Positions 24,526 through 34,214 of a DNA stretch of 64,000 bases are shown here, one piece after another. The first letter of the stretch is position 1. Each line of letters opens with the position of its first letter. This stretch comes from Haloterrigena alkaliphila (GTDB taxonomy: Archaea > Halobacteriota > Halobacteria > Halobacteriales > Natrialbaceae): positions 2,480,001 to 2,544,000 of the forward strand of contig NZ_CP071462.1 in the NCBI RefSeq assembly GCF_017352155.2, given 5' to 3'. The translations under genes were made by a program, and so were the position numbers. Below the pieces are notes generated by a model. That model was not told the DNA's origin, ran no database searches, and saw nothing but the letters and a program-made list of their open reading frames with translations.

Positions 24526-27500
24526 TCAGTCGTCGGCCTGCCGTCCGCCGACGTCCTCGGGGTCGCCGCCCTGGCCCTCGAGCTGCCCCGGCGTCGGGTG
24601 AACGTCCGCGCTCACCTCCTCGGGATCGGCCTCGAGCGGCGAGATGCGAACGCTCGTCACCTTGTACTGCGGGATGAACGACGTCGGGTCGAGTTCGTGC
24701 TGGGTGAGCTTGTTGATCGCCCCCTGCGGGAAGTGCATCGGGATGAAGACGACGCCGGGATCGGAGGTGTCCTCGACGGTGGCCTTCACGACGATTTCTC
24801 CCTGTCGCGACTCGACGCGGACGTACTCCGCGTCCTCGACGCCTAATTGGTCGGCCATCTCGGGATGGATCGTCACGAAGCTCTCGGGGACGTGGTTCAT
24901 CAGCGTCCCGACCCGGCGAGTCATCGTGCCGGTGTGCCAGTGGTACAGTACTCGACCCGAAGAGAGCGTCAGCGGATACTCCTCGTCCGGCATGTCCGGC
25001 GGCTGGGCGTAGTCGGCGGGGACGAAGCGAGCCTTCCCGTCCTCGAAGTTGAACTCGTCCTCGTAGAGGTAGGGGGTGCCGGGGTGGTCCTCGTCGAAGC
25101 AGGGCCACTGGATGCCCTTGGTCTGTTCCTCGAGGCGCTCGTAGGTGACGCCGCCGTAGATGGGAACGAGGTCGTTGATCTCGTCCATCACGTCGGCCGG
25201 CTCGTCGTAGTCCCAGTCGTAGCCGAACCGGCGGGCGAGTTGGATGAGGATCTCCTGGTCCGGTTTCGCTTTTCCGGGCGAGTCGACCGCGGGACGGACG
25301 CGCTGAATGCGCCGTTCAGTGTTCGTGAACGTGCCCGACTTCTCGGCGGCGGAGGCTGCCGGGAGGACGACGTCGGCGTACTCGGCCGATTCCGTCAGGA
25401 AGATGTCCTGGACGGCGAGGAAGTCGATGTTCTCGAGCCCCTCCTCGGCGTTGTCGACGTCCGGTTCCGAGAGGACCGGATTCTCGCCCATGATGAACAT
25501 GCCCCGGAGCTCCCCGTCGTTGATCGCGTGGAACATCTCCGGGAGCCGGAGCCCGATCTCGTTGGGCGGACGCTCCCCCCACGCGTCGCCGAACTTGTCC
25601 AGGACCTCCTCGTCGGCGAGGTCCTGGTATCCCGGGAGCGTGTGCGGCGCCGGTCCCATGTCGCCCCCGCCGCCCTGGACGTTGTTCTGGCCGCGGAACG
25701 CCGAGAGACCGGCCCGGGGCTTGCCGAGGTTGCCCGTCAGCAGCGCGAGGTTGGCGATCGACATCACGTTGCGCGTCCCGGTGTTGTGCTGGGTCAACCC
25801 CATCGCCCAGCCGAAGATGCAGGTGTCCGCGGTGGCGATCGTCTCCGCGGCCTCCTTCAGTTCCTCGGCGGGGACGGCCGTCAGCTCCTCGACCTGCTCG
25901 GGCGTGAACGGCTCGACCTTCTCCTTCAACTCGTCGAAGTGCTTCGTCCGCTCCTCGATGAACGCCTCGTCGTGGAGGTCGTTCTCGATGATGTACCGCA
26001 TCATCCCGTTCATCCAGGCCACGTCCTCGCCGGGCGTCGTCCGGATGTACTGGTCGGCGTGCTCGGCCAGCCCCATCTCGCGGGGGTCGATGACGATGAG
26101 GTCGGCGCCCTCCCGGACGTTCTGCTTGATCCGCGTCGCGAGGACGGGGTGGGACTCGGTCGTGTTCGAACCGGTGATGAGATAGCAGTCGGTCTCCGCG
26201 ATGTCCTCGTTGATCCGGTTGGTCATCGCGCCGTAGCCGACCGTCTGCTGCAGCGCGGCGACGGTCGAGGAGTGACAGAGCCGCGCGCAGTTGTCGACGT
26301 GGGGCGTCCCCAGGACCTGCCGGGCGAACTTCTGGCAGAGGAAGTTCTCCTCGTTGGTCGTCTTCGACGAGGAGATGACCGAGAGGGACTCGCTGCCGTG
26401 CTCCTCCTTGATTTCGGAGAGGCCCTCGTAAACGCGCTCGAGGGCTTCTTTCCACGTGGCCTCGCGGAATCCGTCGCGGCCGACCGGGCCGTCCGGCGCG
26501 TCCTCCTTCCGGATCAGCGGTTTCTCGAGGCGGTCGTCGGCGTCGACGTAGTCGTAGCCGAACTTCCCCTTGACGCACGTCGAGAAGTCGTTGGCCGGCG
26601 CCGAGTCGGGCTCGGCGGGTCGGACGCCGAGCACCTCGCCGTCCTTCCCGTAGAGTTCGAACCGACAGCCCACGGCGCAGTAGTTGCAGGTCGTCTCCGC
26701 TTTGTCGACCCGCGAGAGGCGCGCGTCGCCGATGGTCGTCGCGACGTCGAACAGCCGGCCGGCCGGCATCGCCTCGCTGGCGATCCCCTCGGCGACGTGT
26801 TCGAACTCCTCGAGCGCGCGGTCGCCGGTCCGCTGTAGAGACTCGCTCGCGTGGCGCCTCGCGTCGCCGGCGCGGGCCTTCGCGATCGACATGAAGCGGG
26901 CGACGCCCGATAGGTCCTCCTCCGGCTCACCTCGCCCGTCCACATCGTAGGGGAGGTCCCGGTTCGGCGCCTCCGTCTGATCGGCCGTCTCGGCCTTGGG
27001 GCTCTCGAGGACTTTGCCGATCGAGTTCTCCTGGGTGAAGCCAGGGAGAGGGATCGTCGCGGCGTCGGTCAGCCCCTGCTCGACCAGGGCGCCGGTCGGG
27101 CAGACGGTCGCGCAGTGGCCACAGGAGACGCAGGTGGACTCGTCGAAGGTGTCCTCGCCGTTCTGGAAGGCGATGCGGGTGTCCTGCCCGTTGCCCTCCA
27201 TGCGGAGGACGCCCTCGACCTGCACGTCGTTGCAGGCCTCGACGCAGCGGTTACAGAGGATGCACTTGTTGCGATCGATCTGGATGGCCGACGAGGTGTC
27301 GTCGAGCGGATCGTACTGGTCGCGATCCTCGAAGACGCCCCAGCGGGGCTCCTCGACGCCCTGCTCGATGGAGGTGTCCTGGAGTTCGCAGCGGCCGTTC
27401 TGACCGCAGGTCGTACAGCGGAGGTTGTGGTCGGAGAGCTGGAGGTCCAGGTTGACCTCGCGCGCTTCGGCCGCGTCGTCCTCGTCGGTCCGGACCGTCA

Positions 27501-27927
27501 TCCCCTCCTCGACGGGGTGCGAGCAGGACGTCACGAGTCCGTGTTCGTCCGTGTGGACGGTGCAGGTCCGACACTCACCGCGCGGCCCGATCGCGTCGGC
27601 CTGTTCGGTGTCGCGGTCGTAGTAGCAGAGCGCGGCGATCTCGTCGGCCGGTTCGACGGACTCGATCGCGTCGATGATCGTCGAGCCGGGCGGTACCGAA
27701 ACGAGCGTCCCGTCGACCGTGAGCCGAGTCATTCCGTCCTCGCCGTCTCCGGAACGGACGTCCGGATCGTTGGCGGTCCCGGTCTCGAACTGTTCCGTAA
27801 GGGGCGTGCTCGGCCGCGGATCGGTCACGTTCGGCACCGAGGGGAGTCGCTCGACCGCGGTCGGCCGCCGTTCGGCCTCCACGTCGTCGACGTGACTCGC
27901 TACCTCGTCGCTGCCCTCGCTGCTCAT
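24526..27927 (-). CDS. fdhA: Formate dehydrogenase catalytic subunit (NuoG-like N-terminus, Cys type)
   Basis: A 1,133-residue molybdopterin oxidoreductase. In order: a 2Fe-2S domain (GECRTCTVHTD), a NuoG-type HNLRCTTCGQNGRCELQ segment, two 4Fe-4S motifs (CILCNRCVEAC and CVSCGHCATVCP), the CNYCAVGC cluster of the catalytic domain, then ARLCHSSTVAALQQTVGYGA. Cys-His in that last motif aligns with the Sec/Cys-His active site of formate dehydrogenases. Start at ATG 27927, sharing ATGA with the NuoF-like gene. It probably oxidises formate and passes electrons to the beta subunit and NAD+. Confidence 0.88.
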   Translation of the reverse strand: MSSEGSDEVASHVDDVEAERRPTAVERLPSVPNVTDPRPSTPLTEQFETGTANDPDVRSGDGEDGMTRLTVDGTLVSVPPGSTIIDAIESVEPADEIAALCYYDRDTEQADAIGPRGECRTCTVHTDEHGLVTSCSHPVEEGMTVRTDEDDAAEAREVNLDLQLSDHNLRCTTCGQNGRCELQDTSIEQGVEEPRWGVFEDRDQYDPLDDTSSAIQIDRNKCILCNRCVEACNDVQVEGVLRMEGNGQDTRIAFQNGEDTFDESTCVSCGHCATVCPTGALVEQGLTDAATIPLPGFTQENSIGKVLESPKAETADQTEAPNRDLPYDVDGRGEPEEDLSGVARFMSIAKARAGDARRHASESLQRTGDRALEEFEHVAEGIASEAMPAGRLFDVATTIGDARLSRVDKAETTCNYCAVGCRFELYGKDGEVLGVRPAEPDSAPANDFSTCVKGKFGYDYVDADDRLEKPLIRKEDAPDGPVGRDGFREATWKEALERVYEGLSEIKEEHGSESLSVISSSKTTNEENFLCQKFARQVLGTPHVDNCARLCHSSTVAALQQTVGYGAMTNRINEDIAETDCYLITGSNTTESHPVLATRIKQNVREGADLIVIDPREMGLAEHADQYIRTTPGEDVAWMNGMMRYIIENDLHDEAFIEERTKHFDELKEKVEPFTPEQVEELTAVPAEELKEAAETIATADTCIFGWAMGLTQHNTGTRNVMSIANLALLTGNLGKPRAGLSAFRGQNNVQGGGGDMGPAPHTLPGYQDLADEEVLDKFGDAWGERPPNEIGLRLPEMFHAINDGELRGMFIMGENPVLSEPDVDNAEEGLENIDFLAVQDIFLTESAEYADVVLPAASAAEKSGTFTNTERRIQRVRPAVDSPGKAKPDQEILIQLARRFGYDWDYDEPADVMDEINDLVPIYGGVTYERLEEQTKGIQWPCFDEDHPGTPYLYEDEFNFEDGKARFVPADYAQPPDMPDEEYPLTLSSGRVLYHWHTGTMTRRVGTLMNHVPESFVTIHPEMADQLGVEDAEYVRVESRQGEIVVKATVEDTSDPGVVFIPMHFPQGAINKLTQHELDPTSFIPQYKVTSVRISPLEADPEEVSADVHPTPGQLEGQGGDPEDVGGRQADD

Positions 27928-29537
27928 CGTTCCCCCCCGCGGTGGCCGGCGGTCTGGGTCAGCGCGGCCTCGCACTCGCCGCTGGGACAGCGCCCCTCCG
28001 CGTGGGCGGCCACTTCCCGCTCGAACTCGCGCATCCCCGTGACGGCCGGTCGGATCGCCGTGCGGCCGAAGTGGCAGATGCTGGTCTTGCCCATCACGCG
28101 GGTCAGTTCGCGGATCTTCGCGTCTCGAAACCGTCCGTCGTAGATCTCTCGAAGCATGTTCGTGAGTTGCTGACTTCCCTCGCGGCAGGAGACGCAACGC
28201 CCGCAGTTCGACTCCATCGCGAAGTTCGCTCGCCGCCCGGCCGTCGCGAGGACGCAGGTGTCCTCGTCGAGCAGTTCGACGACGCCCTCCGTCCCGAGTC
28301 CCGCACCCTCGAGGGCGGGCGCCGACGGCGAGTGGGAGAGATCGGGGGTGAAGCCGCCGAACTGGCCGCCGACGCAGGCCATCTTGAACCGCCCCTCGAG
28401 GTCGACGGTCTCGCGGACGTCGGCGAGACTCCCGCCGGTCGGCAGTTCCACGGTCGCCGCCGCGTCGACGTCGCCCGTCACCGTGAACAGTCGGGTGCCG
28501 GGATCCGCGTCGTCGGCGTCGAACTCGTCGGGGGCGAGCAACGCGCGGCGGACCTGCGCCATCGTCCGCGGCGTGTGAACGACGGTCGGCCGTCCGTACA
28601 GCCCGTGTTCCGCGGGCGATGGCGGTCGAAGCCGCGCCTCGAGGCGGTCGTTGCCCTCCATGGCCTCGAGTGCCATCGTCGGCTCGCCGGCGATGTAGCG
28701 GTCCGGGCCGACGACGACCTCCGGACGCACCTCGCGATCGAGGCGCTCGTCGAGGGTCTCCTCGGCGTTCCGTGCGGCCTCGTGGATCCGCTCGCGGCCC
28801 CGGTCGTCGTTCTCGTTGCAGTAGACGACGACGTCGTCGGCACCGACCAGTTCGGCGACCGCCAGCGCCCCGTCGAGGACCTCGCCCGGCGCCGACTCGA
28901 GGAGGAGCCGGTCGGTTCCGTTGCGGTCGTCACTCTCGTTGGCGTTGACCACGACGACCGGGTCGCGACCCTCGTCCGCGTCCCCCGCGGCGGCCTCGTA
29001 GGCGATCCCCCACTCCTCGGTGACGGGGTCGTCGGCGCACCAATCGCCGCGTCCGCGGCCGAGCACCCCGATGTCGCGGACTCGCGACAGGGCCGTCTCG
29101 GGCTCGTCGCCGGCCAGTTCAGCCGCCGATTCGCCGGGGATCGACGCGGGTTCGGCCCAGCCACACCGGCCGAGGACGCGACGTCGACCGACCGCGAGCG
29201 GTCCGTCCTCGGGCGTCGGGAGCGACGACGGCGTCGGCTCGTGCTCGACGACCGCGATCGCGTCGTCGGTCGGGAGCTCCCCGCGCTCGAACGTCTCCAC
29301 CAGCGACTCGAGTCGGCCCGTGACCGAGCCCGGGTAGAACGCCGTTCGGTCCTCGCGGGTGAACAGCACCAGCGGCTCGAGCGCCCTGATGCCTGTCGGC
29401 CCCGTCTCGGCGACGGGCGTGTCGGCGGCCGCCGAGCGGATCTCCTCGAGGGCGCGGCGCTTGCGCCGTCGGCTCCGCGAACCGCCGGCGACCCGGATCA
29501 CCGTCTCTTCGTCGGTCGGATCGCTCCGTTCAGCCAT
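27924..29537 (-). CDS. Formate dehydrogenase beta subunit (NuoF-like)
   Basis: A 537-residue NuoF homologue. The cluster-binding signature ESNCGRCVSCREGSQQL is near the C-terminus, and PDRYIAGEPTMALEAMEG with HTPRTMAQVRRALL matches the NADH/FMN-binding region. The N-terminal half is more divergent and acidic. Start at ATG 29537 (MAERSDPTDEE). It overlaps fdhA by four bases. In NAD-linked formate dehydrogenases this subunit transfers electrons to NAD+. Confidence 0.85.
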   Translation of the reverse strand: MAERSDPTDEETVIRVAGGSRSRRRKRRALEEIRSAAADTPVAETGPTGIRALEPLVLFTREDRTAFYPGSVTGRLESLVETFERGELPTDDAIAVVEHEPTPSSLPTPEDGPLAVGRRRVLGRCGWAEPASIPGESAAELAGDEPETALSRVRDIGVLGRGRGDWCADDPVTEEWGIAYEAAAGDADEGRDPVVVVNANESDDRNGTDRLLLESAPGEVLDGALAVAELVGADDVVVYCNENDDRGRERIHEAARNAEETLDERLDREVRPEVVVGPDRYIAGEPTMALEAMEGNDRLEARLRPPSPAEHGLYGRPTVVHTPRTMAQVRRALLAPDEFDADDADPGTRLFTVTGDVDAAATVELPTGGSLADVRETVDLEGRFKMACVGGQFGGFTPDLSHSPSAPALEGAGLGTEGVVELLDEDTCVLATAGRRANFAMESNCGRCVSCREGSQQLTNMLREIYDGRFRDAKIRELTRVMGKTSICHFGRTAIRPAVTGMREFEREVAAHAEGRCPSGECEAALTQTAGHRGGER

Positions 29538-29702
29538 TACGCCTTCGGACGGCACCCCGGCCCGAAAAGGCACGGCCTGAAAGGGTATGGAACGGTTCGC
29601 CGGCGTGTCGGGCGTCTGACGGGCGCCGGCGGGCGGTTCGGACGAAGAGCCGCCGCGATAGCTCGGGCCACGAACGCCGGGTTCCGGCGGACCCGTCGGC
29701 GA

Positions 29703-29867
29703 TCAGAACGGCGGTTCTAGCTTCGGCGCCGCGGTGCGACGACGCCAGAGAATGAGTCCCGCGGCCGCGATCGCGATCGCGAGGAGCGTCAGGAACGCCG
29801 GCCGAACGCGTCGACCGCTTTCCGGTCGTGACTGGGGTTCTTCGGACGGTGTGGGATCACCGAACAT
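29703..29867 (-). CDS. Small single-pass membrane protein
   Basis: A 54-residue protein starting with ATG at 29867 (MFGDPTPSEEPQSRPESGRR) with one transmembrane helix, FLTLLAIAIAAAGLILW, and a basic RRR stop. It lies between the formate dehydrogenase genes and the transporter in the same orientation. Its size and single helix could suit a small accessory membrane subunit, but this is a guess from position. Confidence 0.5.
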   Translation of the reverse strand: MFGDPTPSEEPQSRPESGRRVRPAFLTLLAIAIAAAGLILWRRRTAAPKLEPPF

Positions 29868-29979
29868 GCGTCACGGTTCGCCGGCGCGACGGATAGGCTT
29901 TCGCACGGCACCGGTAACGCGGCGCGATCACGGCGGCGAGCCCGCCGCGTGCCGGTCCCGTCGCGGGACCCGTCGCCGA

Positions 29980-31281
29980 TCAGTCGGTCGCCTGCTCGGA
30001 CGGCCGGCGACTCGGACCGCCGCGGGCGTCGCGAACGGACTCGATCCGGAAGTAGAGGACGGCCACGGCAGCCAGTCCGACGACCAACGCTCCGGTGATG
30101 ATGTAGAACGCCATCCGGTAGCTGTTCGTCCGCTCGACGATCTCCGAGACGAGCATCGGACCGGCGACGCCGGCGGCCCCCCACGCCGTCAGGGTGTAGC
30201 CGTGGATGGCGCTGAGTTCTTTCGTCCCGAACAGGTCGCCCAGGTACGCCGGCAGGCAAGCGAACCCGCCGCCGTAGGCGGTGATGATGAGGAACATCAG
30301 TCCCGAGAACAGCCAGAGGTGACTGATCTGGGGCATCAGGACGAACGCGACGATCTGGAGGCCGAAGAACGCCCCGTACGTGGTCGTCCGCCCGATGTAG
30401 TCGGAGGCGGTCGCCCAGAAGATTCGACCCCCGCCGTTGAAGACGCCGATGAGTCCGACGACCGACGCCGCGGTCGCCGCGTCGACGTTGGTGATCGCCT
30501 GAGTCATCGGCGACGCGACGGACAACAGCATGATCCCGGCCGAGACGTTGATGAACATGATCAGCCAGACGAGGTAAAACCGCGGCGTCCGCAGCGCCTC
30601 GCTGCCGGTGAGTTCCGCGAGGTCGGTGTTGATGGAGACGCCTTTCGCATTGTCCGCGGTGTCGATCTCGCTCTCGTCGATTCCCTCCGGGACCCAGTCG
30701 GTCGGCGGCTTCTTCAGGTAGCTCGCGCCGGCGACCATCAGGAGGAAGTAGCCGACCCCGAGCGCGTAGAACGTGACCGGAATGCTCACGGTCTCGATGA
30801 TGTAGTTCGCGACCGGGCCGGTCACGAGCGCGCCGGCGCCGAAGCCCATGACGGCCATCCCGGTGGCCATCCCCCGGCGGTCGGGGAACCACTGGACGAG
30901 CGTCGAGATCGGGGTGATGTAGCCGATCCCGATGCCGATCCCGCTGATCACGCCGAACGTGAGGACGAAGCCGGCGTACGTCTCGAGCTGGACGCTGAGG
31001 CCGGCGCCGATGATACCGAGCCCGAAGGTCCCGGCGGCGATCAGTCCCGAGATCCGCGGTCCGCGGTTCTCGACGAACCCCCCGAGGAACGCCGCCGAGA
31101 GCGCGAGGAAGACGATCGCGACGGTGAACGCGAGGGACACGTCCGAGATCGCCCAGCCCAACTCGTCGCGTAACGGGTTCTGATACACACTGTACGCGTA
31201 AATCGATCCGATCGATAGGTGGATCGCGATCGCCGAGAGCGCGATCAACCAGCGATTTCTGTCGGCGTCGGTTCGGACCAT
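29980..31281 (-). CDS. OFA-family (oxalate/formate antiporter) MFS transporter
   Basis: A 433-residue protein with about 12 membrane segments. The start LSIGSIYAYSVYQNPL and the loop WFPDRRGMATGMAVMGFGAGA are typical of the oxalate:formate antiporter family. The ATG at 31281 (MVRTDADRN) is chosen over an earlier in-frame codon because it directly precedes the first helix. Next to formate dehydrogenase, formate uptake or exchange is the likely role. Confidence 0.88.
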   Translation of the reverse strand: MVRTDADRNRWLIALSAIAIHLSIGSIYAYSVYQNPLRDELGWAISDVSLAFTVAIVFLALSAAFLGGFVENRGPRISGLIAAGTFGLGIIGAGLSVQLETYAGFVLTFGVISGIGIGIGYITPISTLVQWFPDRRGMATGMAVMGFGAGALVTGPVANYIIETVSIPVTFYALGVGYFLLMVAGASYLKKPPTDWVPEGIDESEIDTADNAKGVSINTDLAELTGSEALRTPRFYLVWLIMFINVSAGIMLLSVASPMTQAITNVDAATAASVVGLIGVFNGGGRIFWATASDYIGRTTTYGAFFGLQIVAFVLMPQISHLWLFSGLMFLIITAYGGGFACLPAYLGDLFGTKELSAIHGYTLTAWGAAGVAGPMLVSEIVERTNSYRMAFYIITGALVVGLAAVAVLYFRIESVRDARGGPSRRPSEQATD

Positions 31282-31635
31282 CACTGCCGGGTATCTGACT
31301 GGAGAGTAAAGGTCCGTGGCCCGCGTTTGCACCGTCGGCGTCGCGTCCGACGGCGACTGCAGGTCTTCTCGAGTCTCGATCAGGGGGTATCTTTGTATCG
31401 TTTCGAACGGTGTCGCGGTGTCGATACCCGGTTTCCGGAGTCGAATGGAACGGGCTCCGGGTCGCGCAAGTAGAATTTAGATTGTCTGTTATCGCGCAGC
31501 GATTTTTCACCTCGTTCCGTCAACGTTTGGAGACCGTCGCAAAATGATGGGTGTTGCAGCCTCTCGGTCATCCATCGAACGATTTGACCTCTCAGGAGTA
31601 TGGTGTCCCGAATCGAGGAGCTGAAATCTACCGGA
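31282..31635. other. Long intergenic region with a decayed leftward ORF
   Basis: No convincing gene. On the minus strand (31571 to 31380) a short frame reads MTERLQHPSFCDGLQTLTER, which looks like the tail of a winged-helix (PhiH1 repressor-like) protein without its DNA-binding part. It marks the start of the accessory region. Confidence 0.4.
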
Positions 31636-31655
31636 AGACACAGTATTCTGTGTCT
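31636..31655 (+). promoter_or_regulatory. Perfect dyad operator before vapB
   Basis: AGACACAG-TATT-CTGTGTCT is a perfect inverted repeat with 8-base arms, ending 14 bases before the vapB start. VapB antitoxins usually repress their own operon by binding such dyads, so this is the likely autoregulatory operator. Confidence 0.7.
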
Positions 31656-31669
31656 ACATAGATTTCTGT

Positions 31670-31900
31670 ATGCCCAGTATCACGGTCAACGTGGACGACG
31701 ACCTCAAAGAGCGAATGGAAAACCACCCGGAGATCAACTGGAGTGAGGTCACACGACAGGCCATTCAGGAGAAGATCGAGGCGCTCGAAATGATGGACGA
31801 ACTCACTAGCGAGAGCGAACTCACCGAGCACGACGTTCAGGAAATCGCCGACAAGATAAACGAACGTGGACGCAAGCGCGCCGAAGAAGAATCGAAGTAG
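31670..31900 (+). CDS. vapB: VapB-type antitoxin (ribbon-helix-helix)
   Basis: A 76-residue protein. The N-terminal ribbon-helix-helix is ITVNVDDDLKERMENHPEI followed by NWSEVTRQAIQEKIEAL; the acidic C-terminus (SELTEHDVQEIADKINERG) would wrap the toxin. It lies nine bases before the PIN gene and carries a dyad operator in front, the classic VapBC layout. Confidence 0.88.
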   Translation: MPSITVNVDDDLKERMENHPEINWSEVTRQAIQEKIEALEMMDELTSESELTEHDVQEIADKINERGRKRAEEESK

Positions 31901-31909
31901 GCTCGACGA

Positions 31910-32326
31910 ATGAAGCTGGTCATCGACGCTAACGTCGTCATCTCCGCGCTCATCGCTGATTCGAAAACGCGGGAACTCATCGTTACACTTGAATCGGATC
32001 TTTTGACGCCCGCGTTCGTCCACGACGACGTCGAGAACTACGAAGACGTGATCGTGGAAGAATTCGGGATGAAACCGGATCGAGTGGCACAGTTCATCGA
32101 CCTCCTGTTTCAGTACATCGAGGTTGTTCCTGTCGACGACTTCTATCCGGCTATCGAGAACGCGGACGCTGTGATCGGCGACACCGACCCCGACGATGTG
32201 CTCTATCTCGCGTGTGCGATCGCCAACGATGCGGCCATCTGGAGTGATGATTCCGATTTCGACGAACAGAATCTGGTCGAGAGGTACTCGACGAGCGACG
32301 TGATCGACTCCTTCGACACGTTCTAG
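31910..32326 (+). CDS. vapC: VapC-type PIN-domain ribonuclease toxin
   Basis: A 138-residue PIN protein. Acidic metal ligands are visible: Asp6 in VIDANVVISAL, the DTDPDDVLYLACAI cluster and WSDDSDF near the end. It probably cuts RNA when VapB is lost. Intact length. Confidence 0.9.
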   Translation: MKLVIDANVVISALIADSKTRELIVTLESDLLTPAFVHDDVENYEDVIVEEFGMKPDRVAQFIDLLFQYIEVVPVDDFYPAIENADAVIGDTDPDDVLYLACAIANDAAIWSDDSDFDEQNLVERYSTSDVIDSFDTF

Positions 32327-32537
32327 CTCAGAGTGATCTCCTCTAGAGTGGCCATATCAACTGAACACTGATCACATGCCGTCTCTTTACTCTCTCGTCT
32401 TCGAGTTGAGGGCGTCAGCGAGTCCCTTGCTTCTACAATTCTATTAGCGATATTACCTCAAAATACTACTGTAGAGCAACAGCTTGTACTACATGACAGT
32501 CATAACCATTATCATAATAGGGTGACCAGTGAGAGCT

Positions 32538-34214
32538 ATGGAAGCTCGGTTTAAACGGATACGGGACCTTTACGGGAAGTCGGGGTCGAAATTCGAAGTT
32601 CCTGAGTACCAGCGAGGGTATGAGTGGGAGCAGAAACACTTCGAGGACTTATGGTCAGACCTGAAGCGGGTTGGCGACAGGGTCAACATGCACTACCTCG
32701 GGAACATCATCATCCTACTTGAAGAGGACGAGGATACGAAGCGCTTCAGTATCGTTGACGGCCAGCAGCGGATGGTAACCATATCCACTCTAATGATGGC
32801 GATTCGAGACCGCCAGGATATGGGCAACGCCGATGATAAAATCATCGAGGACATTCTGAATACGTATCCCACAGGGGGTGCGGAGCGGAAACTGCATCTC
32901 TACAACGACGACCAGGACGCTCGATTCGAAGCACTCTGGCAAGGGGAGACAGATGATGTTGATGGCACTATCGGCGACGCGTACAATTTCTTCTCGCGGA
33001 AACTGATAAGCTGCGACGAGGATGAGGTCGAGGAACTCAAGACAAACTTGGTAAACAAGATGCGAGTGGTCGAGACCACGTCTGAGGACACGAGTCTCGC
33101 CTACATGGTCTTCCAGTCCCAGAACGAGCGAGGGAAGGACGTCGAACCTCAGATTCTCGCGAAAGCACGTATCTTCGGCGAAGCAGAGAAGTTCGATGAC
33201 ATCGCGAAACAGCGCGAGGTGAAAGGGCGCTGGAAGAAAATATATCAGCAGCTTGAAAGCGAACTGGGCAGTCCGAGATTCCGCGATGAATTCCGTGTTC
33301 GCCGACCGATGTCACAGATTCTGGTGAATTCGGATACGGCCACGCCGACACAGATAGACAAATCCGCTCTGTATCGCAACTTCGACGAGACCTTGCAGAA
33401 CCATGATGATGTCCACGAATTCGTCAAGTGGTTCGACGGGCAGACCGATGAATACCTGAAACTGAGTAGCTCAGGCTACGATGTTAACGGTGGAGATTTT
33501 CCGAACGATGCGAAACGCCACCTCCAGTACTTTAACTCTATCTCTACTCATGCGGAAGTGCTCACGCTCGCTATCCTGAACAACACGGATAACGAAAAGC
33601 TCCTGAAAGAGTACTTCAGACTCGCCTCTATCATCGGCATGCGATCGGAATTAGCGGGCCGTCGCTCCGAGGACAAGCGCAAGACCATTTACAGAACTGC
33701 GAAGGCAGTCCGTGGGAGTGATGATATCCGAAGCACGCTTGTCGACTCAATCAACGATAGAACGCCCGAGGATTCCGAAATTATCGAATATCTAAAGGCA
33801 AACGACATGACCATTCGCGGTCAATGGGGCTTCCGAACTGCACTTATCCTCTCCAGCATTGAAGAAGAGCGTCGTGGCCCGTGGCGTATCGACTTCGACG
33901 ACCTCCACATCGAACACGTTGCACCGCGTCGAACCTTCGAGAGTTCGGATTACACGACTTGGCAGCACGACCTCGATATCGAGAAAAGCGAGTTTGAGGA
34001 CTACAAGAACAGGCTCGGGAACCTCACGCTCCTCTCACCGACCGACCACGGACGACTGGATGAATCGTCCTTCGAAAAGAAACGGAGAACGTACAGAAAG
34101 TCTGACATCAAGATTACCGAAGAGCTGAGTGATTACGACGAGTGGACGAGCGAGAAAATCAAAGACCGTACTGAGAACCTTGCGAAGGAACTGACCAACC
34201 GCTGGTCAGTCTAA
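32538..34214 (+). CDS. DUF262/DUF1524 protein (GmrSD-like type IV restriction)
   Basis: A 558-residue protein from ATG 32538 (a GTG nine bases earlier is possible). The N-terminal DUF262 domain has VPEYQRGYEW (21-30) and DGQQR (74-78); the C-terminal DUF1524 HNH-like nuclease has HIEHVAPRR and RLGNLTLLSP. Single-chain proteins of this layout belong to the GmrSD family, which cuts modified foreign DNA using NTP. An AT-rich box around 32507-32520 fits a leaderless promoter. It follows VapBC and precedes an integrase, so a defence setting is likely. Confidence 0.85.
   Translation: MEARFKRIRDLYGKSGSKFEVPEYQRGYEWEQKHFEDLWSDLKRVGDRVNMHYLGNIIILLEEDEDTKRFSIVDGQQRMVTISTLMMAIRDRQDMGNADDKIIEDILNTYPTGGAERKLHLYNDDQDARFEALWQGETDDVDGTIGDAYNFFSRKLISCDEDEVEELKTNLVNKMRVVETTSEDTSLAYMVFQSQNERGKDVEPQILAKARIFGEAEKFDDIAKQREVKGRWKKIYQQLESELGSPRFRDEFRVRRPMSQILVNSDTATPTQIDKSALYRNFDETLQNHDDVHEFVKWFDGQTDEYLKLSSSGYDVNGGDFPNDAKRHLQYFNSISTHAEVLTLAILNNTDNEKLLKEYFRLASIIGMRSELAGRRSEDKRKTIYRTAKAVRGSDDIRSTLVDSINDRTPEDSEIIEYLKANDMTIRGQWGFRTALILSSIEEERRGPWRIDFDDLHIEHVAPRRTFESSDYTTWQHDLDIEKSEFEDYKNRLGNLTLLSPTDHGRLDESSFEKKRRTYRKSDIKITEELSDYDEWTSEKIKDRTENLAKELTNRWSV

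Noticed and set aside
31380-31571. Winged-helix repressor gene
   Set aside because: Only the C-terminal-like part is visible and the rest of the frame is not protein-like; described as a decayed ORF in the gap.
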